From positions 1 through 56,186 of the forward strand of contig CAAGHL010000033.1 of the NCBI GenBank assembly GCA_900769665.1: a DNA stretch of 56,186 bases. The letters run 5' to 3'. The position numbers were made by a program, and so were the translations under genes. Positions 43,323-53,311 of the stretch are shown here, one piece after another (the first letter of the stretch is position 1; every line of letters begins with the position of its first letter). This DNA comes from Clostridia bacterium (GTDB lineage Bacteria > Bacillota > Clostridia > Christensenellales > CAG-314). Below the pieces are notes generated by a model. The model worked only from the letters and a program-made list of their open reading frames with translations, made no database searches and had not been told where the DNA came from.

Positions 43323-44315
43323 ATGACGGAAAATATTGTGGAATTTCGCAACGTATCCATCGATTACCCTCTCAAAAAGTACACTTTGCGTGCGGTAACC
43401 GACGTAACGTTGCCTATCAAACGTGGCAAGATAACTGCCCTTGTGGGCGAAAGCGGCAGCGGAAAGACAACATTGTCCTCTTCCGTAATACGGTGCATTT
43501 CCGAACCGGGACGTATTGCCGATGGGGACGTCGTATTTATCAAAAACGACGGAACGGAAATATTTGTAAACAAACTTACAGAAAAACAGTTGAAAAAATT
43601 TCGTTGGCAACGGGTGTCGATGGTATTTCAGGCGGCGCAAAGCGCACTTAATCCCGTAATGACGGTGGAAGAGCAGTTTCTCGAAACCATGGCGGCGCAC
43701 GGTGTGACTGGCGACAAAAAACAACAGTTGCAACACTGCAAACAGTTGTTGGATTACGTCAAATTGGATGGCGAGCGTGTGCTTGGCTCCTATCCGCACG
43801 AGTTGTCGGGCGGCATGAAACAACGTGTAATGATTGCGTTTTCCTTGCTGTTGCAACCTGACCTTATCATTTTGGACGAGCCTACGACGGCATTGGACGT
43901 AATCACGCAAAGTTACATATTCAACTTGCTTAAACAAATAAACCGAGATATGAACATCAGCATGATACTGATGACCCACGACATTTCGGTGGTTGCCAAG
44001 TTTGCCGACTACGTAGGCGTAATGTATGGCGGCAGGCTGATGGAATACGGCACGGTGCGCGACATCTTCCACAAACGTCGTCATCCGTATGCCGAGGGAC
44101 TAATCAACGCAATGCCGTCGCTTGTCGGCGATATGGACAAATTAAGCCCCATCGACGGACAACCGCCCGACTTGCTAAACTTGCCTTCGGGTTGTGTATT
44201 TGCGCCAAGATGTCCGTATGCCAAGGATATTTGCCTTACGGCGGAACCGCCCGTGACGGTGTTGGAAGACGGCTCGACTGGCAGGTGCTACTTCTTCGGG
44301 GAGGATAAACAATGA
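43323..44315 (+). CDS. Dpp/Opp-type ABC ATPase (DppD)
   Basis: 330 residues. Walker A GESGSGKTT (40-48), signature LSGGMKQR, Walker B LIILDEPTTALD and the C-terminal oligopeptide/dipeptide extension with CVFAPRCPYAKDIC. Overlaps the next gene by four bases. Confidence 0.94.
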   Translation: MTENIVEFRNVSIDYPLKKYTLRAVTDVTLPIKRGKITALVGESGSGKTTLSSSVIRCISEPGRIADGDVVFIKNDGTEIFVNKLTEKQLKKFRWQRVSMVFQAAQSALNPVMTVEEQFLETMAAHGVTGDKKQQLQHCKQLLDYVKLDGERVLGSYPHELSGGMKQRVMIAFSLLLQPDLIILDEPTTALDVITQSYIFNLLKQINRDMNISMILMTHDISVVAKFADYVGVMYGGRLMEYGTVRDIFHKRRHPYAEGLINAMPSLVGDMDKLSPIDGQPPDLLNLPSGCVFAPRCPYAKDICLTAEPPVTVLEDGSTGRCYFFGEDKQ

Positions 44316-45364
44316 GTGATAATACTCCTTTGATGAGATTGCGCAATATAGACATGGTTTTTTCCAAATCTGGCGGACTGCTTGCCGACAAAAAGATACA
44401 CGTACTCAAAAATATCAACCTAGACATCATGCCCGGGGAGATAATCGCCCTCGTCGGCGAGTCGGGTTGCGGAAAAACGACGTTGGGTAAGATAATTACC
44501 GGTTTGCTTACGCCTACCAAAGGCGAAATCTACTTGGAAGGCACGAAAGTATCGGGTTTGTTCGACAAAAAGATTGCGTCGTACAGTTGCGTACAATTTA
44601 TCCAACAAGACAGCTACGCCGCGCTTAACCCCGTGCGTACCATTTACGACAGTTTGTATGCGCCGATAAAAACGCACAACAAGCGGTGGACAAGACAACA
44701 AATCGACGACAAGATAGAAGAGTTGATGACCTTGATAGGTTTGCAACCGTCTAGTCAGTTTTTGACCAAATATCCGCATCAGTTGTCCGGCGGACAGCGG
44801 CAACGCATATTGATGGCAAGGGCAATTTCCCTCGAACCGAAACTGATAGTTGCCGACGAACCCGTCAGTATGATTGACGTATCGTTGCGACTGAGTTTGC
44901 TTAACCTGATGAAGAAGCTCAACGAACAGTTAGGTATGTCTTTTGTGTATATCTCTCACGATTTGTCCACGACAAGGTACATCGCTCACAACGGACGAGT
45001 GGCGGTGATGTATCTAGGGGAAATAGTAGAGCTTGGCAACATAGGCGACGTAATCGCTACGCCTCGTCATCCATACACAAGGGCATTGGTGCAAGCCGTA
45101 CCTATACCCGACCCGGACTACGCAGGCAACGCCGAACTGCCGCTGAAATCTATGAAACTTGGCAGTTTGGAAAATCGTACCGACGGATGTGCGTTTTTTG
45201 ACAGATGTTTGTACGGATGCGACAAGTGCAATGCCAATGTGGACTACGTCGACACCCCTACGGCAAAGGTGCTTTGCAACAACATCGACAACGTGCCGTC
45301 CGAGCCGTTGTTCGGTACAAAACAGAATTGTTCGCCATCGTGCGAAGAAAATAATCGTTCCTAA
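44312..45364 (+). CDS. Dpp/Opp-type ABC ATPase (DppF)
   Basis: 350 residues. Walker A GESGCGKTT, signature LSGGQRQR, Walker B LIVADEPVSMID and the extension with CAFFDRCLYGCDKC. Pairs with DppD to power the importer. Confidence 0.94.
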   Translation: MSDNTPLMRLRNIDMVFSKSGGLLADKKIHVLKNINLDIMPGEIIALVGESGCGKTTLGKIITGLLTPTKGEIYLEGTKVSGLFDKKIASYSCVQFIQQDSYAALNPVRTIYDSLYAPIKTHNKRWTRQQIDDKIEELMTLIGLQPSSQFLTKYPHQLSGGQRQRILMARAISLEPKLIVADEPVSMIDVSLRLSLLNLMKKLNEQLGMSFVYISHDLSTTRYIAHNGRVAVMYLGEIVELGNIGDVIATPRHPYTRALVQAVPIPDPDYAGNAELPLKSMKLGSLENRTDGCAFFDRCLYGCDKCNANVDYVDTPTAKVLCNNIDNVPSEPLFGTKQNCSPSCEENNRS

Positions 45365-45374
45365 GGAGGAAGAA

Positions 45375-48305
45375 ATGAAACAAAATACCAAATCAAGTCT
45401 TTTGCTGATTGCTGTACTTGTGTGCATATTTAGCATTACGGCGTTGTTTTTCGTCGGCGCAAACACGACAACGCAAGCGGAAGACAATATGCTTGTAAAC
45501 ATGCCGTTTGACGGCGACAGCGTACCCGAGGGTTGGAGTGACCTTGTTGCTTCGGTCGGCGGCGGATGGGCATTGCTCAACACGGGTTACAAATCCATCC
45601 CCGTGGACGCGTCCAAACTTTACGCATCCAACAACTACGAAGTGAGTTTTGACATCAAGACGGACGAGGCTTTTGCCGATGACGTGTTCTACTTCCACTT
45701 CCAAGGATTGGACGCTACCCACAACAACAGTATTTACTTCAAGGCAAACAACAACGGCACATATTGGTGCATTACGCCTGCTGCCGAATATCACCCCATA
45801 TACAACAACAGCGGTGACACGGTAGGCGGTCGTGACGGTAGCGGAGTGGATCTTACGCAAAAACACACCGTCAAGTTTGTGCATTTCGACGGCTATATGG
45901 AGTTGTGGATTGACGGCACTTGTCGCGCGGTATCCCACTTGTCCAACTTCGGTAACAACAACTACGACACACGCACCAAGATAGAAGAAGGTACTATCGG
46001 CGGATTTGCGATTCATTGCAATGCAAACGTGCGTATCGCCAACTTCGTCATCAAGGAAACCGTCGGCGCAAACACTTCCTTCAGCGCAACGGCAGACGAA
46101 GCCAAGACGGACTCCTCCTACGTATTGCCCCTTACTGCACAAAACCTGTACAAGGGCAACTTCCGTTTGGAAGGAAAGTTTGACATTGTCAACCCCGAAG
46201 CTACCGAATACTACCCCAACATTACCGTGTACGGACTTAACAACTCCACGGGATTGGAGAAAAACGGCAACCACTACGGCGTAGCATTCCAAGCAAAGGT
46301 AGTAGGAACGGACGTGTTGCCGCAAATCTTTGCAAAGAAACCCGACACTTCTTGGGCAGCGGCAGAAGCGGAACAAGCAATCGCTTGCACTGCGGAGAAC
46401 GGCGCACAATTTGCAATCGACGTGTTCGGCGACAACATCAACTATTACCTTAACGGAAAACTTGCCATATCCACAAGCTTTACTCAACTCGGTATCGAAA
46501 AGGGACATGCGCAATACATCCGTATTCAAAGCGGTTGGGGCGGAATGGCTTGGACGGAAGTTTCCTACAAGGCTTTCGACGCCGAAACCGGTGTAATTGT
46601 CGACGCAAGTGCCGACAGAGTCAAGAAAGGCGAACAAGTAACATTTACGGCGCAGATGTTTGGCGTAGCCACCGAAGAAACATTCAATTGGTTTGTCGAC
46701 GGGGAAAAGCAAGCGGAGAGCGGACTTACTTTTGTCACATCCGACTTGGAAGCTGGCACGCACGTTGTCAAGTATGCAAGCAATAGCTTTACTTCCGCCG
46801 AAGTAACGGTAGAAGTGTTGAAGGACATGTTGACCATTGCCGCCGACAAAACGGAACTGTACAAGACCGATAGTATTACCGTTACGGCTACGATGTCGGG
46901 CAATTTCGAAACAGACGTACCTGTTTGGTATTTGGACGATGTCGCACAAACCGAACAAACCAATACTATTGTGCTTAGCGGACTTAGCGAGGGTACTCAC
47001 AAAGTAGTGTACAAAAACTCTGCTACATCGAGTAACGAGTTGACGTTTACGGTGCTTGCTTCCGAATTGCGTTTGGTGACGAGTAAAAACAACTTCACCA
47101 TCGACGAACAAGCCGTCGTAACGGCAAAAACCAAGGGCGTCAGTGACAACGCCGAATACACCTGGAAAGTGAACAATGTGGAGCAATCGGAAAAGGGCAA
47201 TACGCTTAATGTTTCTTTTGAAGGTTGCAAGAAGGGCGACGTGTTGTTTGTTACCTGTTCTGTAGACGGAATGGAAGCGGACACCACACTCAACATCTAC
47301 TTTGATCCGCTTTCTGAAATCAAGGCGGACAAAAACTACAAGACATTGAACACGGTGGAACTTAAAGCAGGCGAAACCTACGGTAACTACGCTTGTCGCG
47401 AGGACAAGGACGGAAATTATCTCGAAAGCGTTGAGGCAAATACGGGCAGTTGGTATACGCTCAACGGAGCTATTCCCGAAACAATGTACTTTGCAGTATC
47501 GTATGATTTCTATGTGCCGTCAACCGTAACGCAAACCAACTACGTTTACCCCGGATTTACGGGACTTAACAAAAATTATCCGCAAGGATTTGTGGAAATT
47601 GCAATTACCGTCAGCTCGGAAGGTTTCAGTCCGTACATCAAGGACCAAGCCGACAACAGCCGCATTTACTCCGTGGACGACTACGGCTTCGGCGTGGATT
47701 TGAGCTTTAACGGCACGGTTGCAAAGAAGGGCGATTGGAACAAGGTCAGCTACGTTGTCAGCGGCAAGTATCTTGCCGTGTACATCAACGACGTACAAGT
47801 GTATTTCGTCAACTACCCCAACATGATGTTGCCGTCTTCCATCGGTTTCAACACCTATCCCGACGGCGGCACGGGTACTCCCTTTGTCAAATTCCGCAAT
47901 ATCGTAGTTAGCGGCATTGTGGAGGAAACTCCTGAGGTTGCATCCGTTGCTTGCGCAGTGTCCAAGACAAATGCCAATGTTGGCGAAAAGGTTACGCTCA
48001 CAGCCAACGTAAATCCGTACAACGCAGGCTACACGATGGTGGAGTGGTACGTCAACGATGTCAAGGTTGACGGCGCAAACCAATTGAAGTTTGAGTTTAG
48101 CGCAGACAAAGCAGGCGAATACAAAATTTACTGCAAGGTTGACAACATCAAGAGTACGGTAAAGACTGTTACCGTCACTGCGGACAACAAAGACAACGAA
48201 CCCGAAAAGAAAGGTTGTTTCGGTACGGTAGGCGTTGCTTCCTTGGTGACTGCCGGACTTGTCGCTGCATGTGCGGTTGTACTTGCAAAGCGTAAGGAAG
48301 ACTAG
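45375..48305 (+). CDS. Large surface protein with LamG/Ig-like domains and a Cys-TM-basic C-terminus
   Basis: 976 residues from ATG 45375 behind AAGGAGG. N-terminal signal peptide ending near TTTQAED. It has two laminin-G-like sandwiches (about 35-230 and 240-400), three to four Ig/big-like repeats (about 405-640), another LamG-like domain (650-850) and a last Ig-like domain (about 855-935). The C-terminus is tripartite: KKGCFGTVG, a hydrophobic helix, then KRKED. There is no LPxTG. Such ends resemble protein-sorting tails with an invariant Cys in Clostridia, where the processing enzyme is not known to me. No catalytic motif is visible; a glycan-binding surface scaffold is likely. Confidence 0.7.
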   Translation: MKQNTKSSLLLIAVLVCIFSITALFFVGANTTTQAEDNMLVNMPFDGDSVPEGWSDLVASVGGGWALLNTGYKSIPVDASKLYASNNYEVSFDIKTDEAFADDVFYFHFQGLDATHNNSIYFKANNNGTYWCITPAAEYHPIYNNSGDTVGGRDGSGVDLTQKHTVKFVHFDGYMELWIDGTCRAVSHLSNFGNNNYDTRTKIEEGTIGGFAIHCNANVRIANFVIKETVGANTSFSATADEAKTDSSYVLPLTAQNLYKGNFRLEGKFDIVNPEATEYYPNITVYGLNNSTGLEKNGNHYGVAFQAKVVGTDVLPQIFAKKPDTSWAAAEAEQAIACTAENGAQFAIDVFGDNINYYLNGKLAISTSFTQLGIEKGHAQYIRIQSGWGGMAWTEVSYKAFDAETGVIVDASADRVKKGEQVTFTAQMFGVATEETFNWFVDGEKQAESGLTFVTSDLEAGTHVVKYASNSFTSAEVTVEVLKDMLTIAADKTELYKTDSITVTATMSGNFETDVPVWYLDDVAQTEQTNTIVLSGLSEGTHKVVYKNSATSSNELTFTVLASELRLVTSKNNFTIDEQAVVTAKTKGVSDNAEYTWKVNNVEQSEKGNTLNVSFEGCKKGDVLFVTCSVDGMEADTTLNIYFDPLSEIKADKNYKTLNTVELKAGETYGNYACREDKDGNYLESVEANTGSWYTLNGAIPETMYFAVSYDFYVPSTVTQTNYVYPGFTGLNKNYPQGFVEIAITVSSEGFSPYIKDQADNSRIYSVDDYGFGVDLSFNGTVAKKGDWNKVSYVVSGKYLAVYINDVQVYFVNYPNMMLPSSIGFNTYPDGGTGTPFVKFRNIVVSGIVEETPEVASVACAVSKTNANVGEKVTLTANVNPYNAGYTMVEWYVNDVKVDGANQLKFEFSADKAGEYKIYCKVDNIKSTVKTVTVTADNKDNEPEKKGCFGTVGVASLVTAGLVAACAVVLAKRKED

Positions 48306-48323
48306 AAAAATAACGCACTGATG

Positions 48324-48354
48324 ACTAATCGTCGAGCTTGGCTCGGCGATTAGT
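48324..48354 (+). terminator. Strong hairpin after the surface-protein gene
   Basis: ACTAATCGTCGAGC and GCTCGGCGATTAGT (14 bp, one G-U, loop TTG). The following bases are not T-rich, so it may be an RNA 3'-end stabiliser or partial terminator that lowers read-through into the next gene. Confidence 0.55.
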
Positions 48355-48449
48355 GCAATTTAGAGCAAAACGACTACTGTACAATTAAGTAAGGTAATAT
48401 GTGACACTTTCATATGTAGTACTGTAGTTTTGTGTAAATTGGTGGAATA

Positions 48450-50357
48450 ATGAAATTTACCAAGGTATTTGCCGTCTTGTCAGCTGTGCTGTTGATTGCG
48501 GCTTTTGTGTGCGGTTGCGCTCCGTCTACAAAACCCGAGGAAGACGCCTTTGATTACGACGCACTGTACGCAAACAAAACAAACAAACCCTATGAGGATA
48601 CAGACATGCTAAACTACACAAAGGCATCCTTCGGCTACGTCGGTACGACGGAACAAGGTTACAACGGCTGGTACTACGGTACTCTTGCCGATGACAAATC
48701 CGTTATTGCTTCCGACGACGTGACTTTTGACGGGGAAAACATCGTTTTGACCAAGGGACATACTGCCGTACGACGTTACGTCTACAACGGAGTGACGGTG
48801 CAAGCGACCGTTTGCGGCAGACTGAGGCTTTCCGACGACAAGGGACGTACAACTACGTTGGCGGTATATGTAAACGACGATGTTGCAGGCAGTTGTTGCG
48901 CTGTGGACGGAGGAGATACCCGAGGCGTTTACTTTGAATACGTTGTCGACTTGCAAAAAGGCGACAGATTGGATTTCCGTTTTACTTCCGAAGGCGCAAC
49001 GGTGCAGTGCGATCCTATCGTATACTTCGGTGGCGATACGGACGAAACGCTGTACCGCCTTACGTCTTTTGGCAAGTATTACGGCGATGTTTTTCCTTGG
49101 TATGACGAGGAAAACGGCAAGTTGTACATGGGGTTCATTTGGACGGACGACGCGCGCAACAACGATTACAAGGACGCATTGGAAGTCGCCGATAACATGC
49201 TTACCTTTATCGAAGTACCCGAGGCAAACAACTACGACATTTGGCAACGATACAAACAAGGCGGCAGACTACATCATTTGTTTGACGCCAACAAGGTTGT
49301 GGATCGCAACGAGTATCCCTTCGGCGTGCGTGACAACATGGTGTATCGCGACGAGAAAAACAACCGCATGTTGGTGATTGCCGGCGTATATCGTAGGTTT
49401 GATGCGGCGGCGCAGACTTCGGACTTGGCAATATACGCTTCCGACGATATACACGGGCTAAGTTGGACAAAACCTCGCACAATTGTTGCGGCAGGATACG
49501 ACAGAAACCTACCAGAGTGCCCGACGTTGATGAAGATAGGTAATCGTTGGTACGTGTTTGTTTCCGTTGCTTACAACACTGCGCACCAAGTAGGACCGTT
49601 GCAGTATTGGACGGGCGATGCCGACGTTGATTGCATGGACGTAGATTGGCAAAGTAAGAGTTTTTCCTTTGTGGACGGCGAAGATTTGTGCGCCGCTCGT
49701 CCGATAAAGGTCGGCAACAAAGTGTATATGTGGGGTTGGATTCCTCGCACATACGACACCATGCCGTGGGCGCCGTGGGGTGGCTATCTCAATTTGCCTA
49801 GGGAAGTCGTTGCTCGCCAAGACGGAAGTTTGGGCGGTCGCATGGACAAAGGCTTGCAACGCATGTTGGACTACGGCAAAGTGTTTGTGGCAAACAAAGA
49901 CAATCTTGTCGGCGACGGTAGCGAAGTTTGGATGAACAATGCTGTGTCGGTATCGGACAGCAAGTTGTTTGCTGTGGGCGACTATTGTCGAAATATGGTG
50001 CGTTTTCGCTTGCAAATCGACGGTGCGACGGAGGCAGGAGCGGAATTGTTGCAGAACGGCAAGCGTTACTGCGTGTCTGTTGTCAAGGAAGGCGACGAGG
50101 CATATATGCAGGTATCTTCGCCCGACGACGCTAAGCACAAGATCAACAGCCGCATTGCAGTGAGTAATGACGGAGTATATGACGTTATGTTTACCGTCGA
50201 CAACGGCATTATTGAGTTTTTTGTTAACGACAATTACGCATTGACGGCGCATACGGCAATGAGCGACGGCGCTTTCTCGCTGGGGCTGTATTCCGTAGGA
50301 AAGTCGACATTCGAACAAATTTCCGTTAGCAAGCTTGCACCTTACCAATCGTTGTAG
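48450..50357 (+). CDS. GH32-like lipoprotein with a changed RDP motif
   Basis: 635 residues. Lipobox near Cys23 (FVCGC). The N-terminal accessory domain (about 45-195, FGYVGTTEQGYNGWYYG) is clearly related to that of the 37265 protein. Propeller: YYGDVFPWYD (Asp213), GVRDNMVYRD (Asp295; RDN instead of RDP) and LPECPTL (Glu356). The C-terminal sandwich closes with a VEFF-type segment (IIEFFVNDNYALTAH). The Asp is kept but the Pro that shapes the site is lost, which may mark a different specificity. The ribosome site is weak (GGTGGA). Confidence 0.75.
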   Translation: MKFTKVFAVLSAVLLIAAFVCGCAPSTKPEEDAFDYDALYANKTNKPYEDTDMLNYTKASFGYVGTTEQGYNGWYYGTLADDKSVIASDDVTFDGENIVLTKGHTAVRRYVYNGVTVQATVCGRLRLSDDKGRTTTLAVYVNDDVAGSCCAVDGGDTRGVYFEYVVDLQKGDRLDFRFTSEGATVQCDPIVYFGGDTDETLYRLTSFGKYYGDVFPWYDEENGKLYMGFIWTDDARNNDYKDALEVADNMLTFIEVPEANNYDIWQRYKQGGRLHHLFDANKVVDRNEYPFGVRDNMVYRDEKNNRMLVIAGVYRRFDAAAQTSDLAIYASDDIHGLSWTKPRTIVAAGYDRNLPECPTLMKIGNRWYVFVSVAYNTAHQVGPLQYWTGDADVDCMDVDWQSKSFSFVDGEDLCAARPIKVGNKVYMWGWIPRTYDTMPWAPWGGYLNLPREVVARQDGSLGGRMDKGLQRMLDYGKVFVANKDNLVGDGSEVWMNNAVSVSDSKLFAVGDYCRNMVRFRLQIDGATEAGAELLQNGKRYCVSVVKEGDEAYMQVSSPDDAKHKINSRIAVSNDGVYDVMFTVDNGIIEFFVNDNYALTAHTAMSDGAFSLGLYSVGKSTFEQISVSKLAPYQSL

Positions 50358-50400
50358 AAGCGTGCAAAGTAGGTATGACAGAATACTATCGTGACGAATT

Positions 50401-50433
50401 ACGCCAAATGCATGGTTGATTTGCGTGATTTTT
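50401..50433 (+). terminator. Possible terminator after the GH32-like gene
   Basis: ACGC-AAAT pairs with ATTTGCGT around an 8-9 base loop, followed by GATTTTTG. Confidence 0.4.
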
Positions 50434-50495
50434 GTGCGGTAATAGAAATATTCGGTAACATTATTGAAATAATTGTAGAATAATTCTGCTCTATG

Positions 50496-50504
50496 TGCTA
50501 AAAT
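50496..50504 (+). promoter_or_regulatory. Extended -10 promoter of the LacI-type gene
   Basis: TGC directly before TAAAAT, 34 bases upstream of the start; no clear -35, as is usual for extended -10 promoters. Confidence 0.5.
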
Positions 50505-50537
50505 GGTATCAGTAAGACACAGTAGTGAGGAATAAAC

Positions 50538-51485
50538 ATGGTAACAATCAAGGATGTGGCAAAACACGCCAACGTATCGGTGGCAACGGTGTCGCGAGTC
50601 GTGCGCGGTATAGGATATTTCAGTGAGGAAACCTGCTCCAAGGTGCAAAGCGCATGTGACGAATTGGGGTATATTGCCAATTCCACGGCGCAAAAACTTA
50701 AAAACAAAAATTTGGGCACGGTAGGCTACATAATTTCCGATATTAACAACCAATACTACATAGCCATTGCCGCCGAGTTGCAACGTGTGCTTGTCGCCAA
50801 CGGGTTGGAATTGGTGTTGGCTTTTAGCTCGGAAAACCACGTCGATGAGGAACACGCCTTTCGCTATTTGATCTCTTGTCAGGTGTCCACGATTTTATTT
50901 ACCCCGACAAGCAACAAAAACGGCGATACGATACGCATTGCGCAACAAAACGGCATCAAGGTGGTGCAGTTGTTCCGCAAAATCTACGACAATTTGGACA
51001 CCGTGTACAATGATGACGAACAAGGTTGCGCCGATTTGGTAAAATATCTTGTTGCGCACGGCAAAAAGAGAATTTTGCTGTTGGACGTGTGCTATCCTAG
51101 CGTGGATTACGCCGATGTAGTGCCTTCGCGTGAGACAGGATTGTCTGCCGTGGATGTGGGCGACGCACGTACTCACGTGGCTCATGTGGGGTTGTTGGGA
51201 CATAATCAACAAGCGGTAGCCAGCGAAATAGAGTGTTTCGATCCCGATGCGGTAATTGCCGCTACTGGCGTTGTTGCAGTGGATGTGTTGCAGTACGCAA
51301 AGCACAACAAATGTGACTTCGAGCTTGTATCCTTCGATGACAATCCGTGGTTGGATGTGTGCGGTGTTACCGCACTTCGGCAACCTACGACGGAAACCGC
51401 CGAAACGATATGGAATTTGATAAACACCGATGACGAAACGCCTCGCACGGTGGTGTTGAATCAAACATTGATTTGTAGGAATTAG
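50538..51485 (+). CDS. LacI-family transcription regulator
   Basis: 315 residues. HTH at 3-23 (IKDVAKHANVSVATVSRVV) and hinge GYIANSTAQKLKNK, then a periplasmic-binding-protein fold (GYIISDINNQYY, SFDDNPW). The C-terminal sugar-binding part is intact but shorter than the usual 330-340. The perfect TGTAAACGTTTACA palindrome in front of block B is the type of site such proteins bind, so this regulator probably controls the GH32-like gene and what follows. Confidence 0.92.
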   Translation: MVTIKDVAKHANVSVATVSRVVRGIGYFSEETCSKVQSACDELGYIANSTAQKLKNKNLGTVGYIISDINNQYYIAIAAELQRVLVANGLELVLAFSSENHVDEEHAFRYLISCQVSTILFTPTSNKNGDTIRIAQQNGIKVVQLFRKIYDNLDTVYNDDEQGCADLVKYLVAHGKKRILLLDVCYPSVDYADVVPSRETGLSAVDVGDARTHVAHVGLLGHNQQAVASEIECFDPDAVIAATGVVAVDVLQYAKHNKCDFELVSFDDNPWLDVCGVTALRQPTTETAETIWNLINTDDETPRTVVLNQTLICRN

Positions 51486-51487
51486 TT

Positions 51488-52996
51488 ATGAATTATTACA
51501 TAGGTATCGACCTCGGCACGTCGGCAATGAAGGGTATTTTAACTGACGAGCGTGGCAAGATAGTACGCCAAGCGTCGGCGACATACGACGTAATATATCC
51601 GCAAAATGGTTGGACGGAGCAAAACCCGTCTGACTGGATTGTTGCTCTAAACAAGGTACTTGCCGAGTTGCTTTGCGTGGACAAAGATTGCGGTGCCTGC
51701 GGTTGTGCAACAGTTAATTCACAGAGTATTGCAAAGTACGTCAAAGGCATTTCCTTTGGCGGACAAATGCACGGACTTGTTGCATTGGACAAGCATGGCG
51801 AAGTGATACGCCCTTGCATATTGTGGAACGACGGGCGTACGGAAAAACAAACGGCATATCTCAATGAGGTTGTCTGCAAACAAACGCTGTCGGAGCTTAC
51901 AGGTAACATTGCTTTTGCAGGCTTCACTGCGCCGAAATTACTATGGATGCGTGAAAACGAACCTGAAAATTTCGCTAGAATAGACAAAATTATGTTGCCC
52001 AAAGATTACCTTGCATATTATTTGTCGGGTGTTGTTGCAACGGATTACAGCGATGCAAGCGGCACGCTGTTGTTGGACGTCAAAAATAAACGTTGGTCGC
52101 AAAAAATGGCAAACGTATGCGGAATTTCATTACAAAACTTGCCCGAATTGCACGAAAGTTACGACGTAATAGGCACCGTTAAACACGACGTTGCCGCACG
52201 TTTCGGTATGCCCGACAACGTGAAAGTGGTAATTGGTGCAGGAGACAATGCCGCGGCGGCGATAGGTACCGGCACGGTAAACGACGGCGACTGTAATGTT
52301 TCTCTAGGTACAAGCGGCACAATATTTGTTTGTCAAAACAAGTTTAGCGTGGACGGCAACAACGCATTGCATAGCTTTGCGCATGCTAACGGCAAGTGGC
52401 ACTTGATGGGCTGTATTTTGTCGGCGGCAAACTGCCGAAAGTGGTGGCTGGAAGATATACTTGATACCGACGACTACGCAACCGACGAACAACAATTGGC
52501 AAACGCCGACAGCGGCAACGTGATCTTTTTGCCATATCTCAGCGGTGAACGTAGTCCGCACAACGACGTCAATGCCAAGGGAGCGTTTGTAGGATTGACG
52601 GCAACAACGACTCGTGCGCAAATGAGTCGTGCCGTGATGGAAGGCGTTGCCTTTGCCATACGCGATTGTTACGAAGTTGCCAAAACGAACGGACTGAAGA
52701 TTACGTCCACCAACCTTTGCGGAGGCGGTGCGCGCAGTGCCACTTGGCGACAAATTTTTGCAGACGTATTAGAAATTCCCGTGCATGTATTAACCACGGA
52801 ACAAGGTCCGAGCTACGGTGCGGCAATTCTTGCAATGGTGGGTTGTGGCGAGTACAAGGATGTTGCTGAGGCAACAAAGCAAATGGTTTCGGTAAAACAA
52901 ACAATTTCACCAGAGCCGCAAAACGTGGCACAATATCAAAGAAAGTACGAAACTTTTGCAAAGCTGTACCCACTATTAAAAACTCTTTCAATTTAG
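51488..52996 (+). CDS. xylB: FGGY-family kinase, xylulokinase-like
   Basis: 502 residues, starting two bases after the regulator stop. IGIDLGTSAMKGIL (ATP site), GGQMHGLV, WNDGR, DYSDASGTLLLDV and the ADP-binding GGGARS near the end are the xylulokinase set. It would phosphorylate D-xylulose or a similar ketose. No xylose isomerase gene is visible, so the isomerase is elsewhere or the substrate is another ketose. A terminator follows. Confidence 0.85.
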   Translation: MNYYIGIDLGTSAMKGILTDERGKIVRQASATYDVIYPQNGWTEQNPSDWIVALNKVLAELLCVDKDCGACGCATVNSQSIAKYVKGISFGGQMHGLVALDKHGEVIRPCILWNDGRTEKQTAYLNEVVCKQTLSELTGNIAFAGFTAPKLLWMRENEPENFARIDKIMLPKDYLAYYLSGVVATDYSDASGTLLLDVKNKRWSQKMANVCGISLQNLPELHESYDVIGTVKHDVAARFGMPDNVKVVIGAGDNAAAAIGTGTVNDGDCNVSLGTSGTIFVCQNKFSVDGNNALHSFAHANGKWHLMGCILSAANCRKWWLEDILDTDDYATDEQQLANADSGNVIFLPYLSGERSPHNDVNAKGAFVGLTATTTRAQMSRAVMEGVAFAIRDCYEVAKTNGLKITSTNLCGGGARSATWRQIFADVLEIPVHVLTTEQGPSYGAAILAMVGCGEYKDVAEATKQMVSVKQTISPEPQNVAQYQRKYETFAKLYPLLKTLSI

Positions 52997-53013
52997 CTTT
53001 TGTAATAAGCATT

Positions 53014-53046
53014 GCCACCGTTGGAGCTTACCAACGGCGGTTTTTT
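53014..53046 (+). terminator. Terminator of glycan block B
   Basis: GCC(A)CCGTTGG pairs with CCAACGG(C)GG..., loop AGCTTA, followed by TTTTTT. Confidence 0.8.
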
Positions 53047-53133
53047 ATGAAGAAGACTAATCAGCATGTTCTCATAGAAAAATAACTAAATATCTTGCCA
53101 AGAAAAGATCCCGAAAGCGAGGACAATAAAGAC

Positions 53134-53176
53134 GGCGAAGTGAGATTGAAATAAATCTCGCTTTGTCGCCTTTTTT
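53134..53176 (+). terminator. Rho-independent terminator
   Basis: GGCGA-AGTGAGATT pairs with AATCTCGCTTTGTCGCC, followed by TTTTTT. It precedes a phage-type gene start. Confidence 0.7.
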
Positions 53177-53200
53177 ATTTGTAAAAACCAAAAGGAGAAA

Positions 53201-53311
53201 ATGATGGAATTCAAAGAAAGAAAACCCCAATATCCAGGGCGAGTAAAACTGAAAAACGTATCAACAGGCATGGAAACAGTGTACGACTTGTTGACAAGTC
53301 GATTTGTTTAA
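53201..53311 (+). pseudogene. Truncated start of a phage tail/structural gene
   Basis: AAAGGAG then ATG 53201 encodes EFKERKPQYPGRVKLKNVST and METVYDL before the frame runs into unrelated sequence and stops at 53311. The motif x-F-x-E-R-x-P-x-Y-P-G-R-V-x-L is common at the start of tail-fibre-like phage proteins. The break coincides with the start of the 45-bp segment copied from the left end. Confidence 0.6.

Noticed and set aside
45393..47186. 597-codon antisense frame in the surface-protein gene
   Set aside because: Same reason: shadow of a long gene with biased codons.
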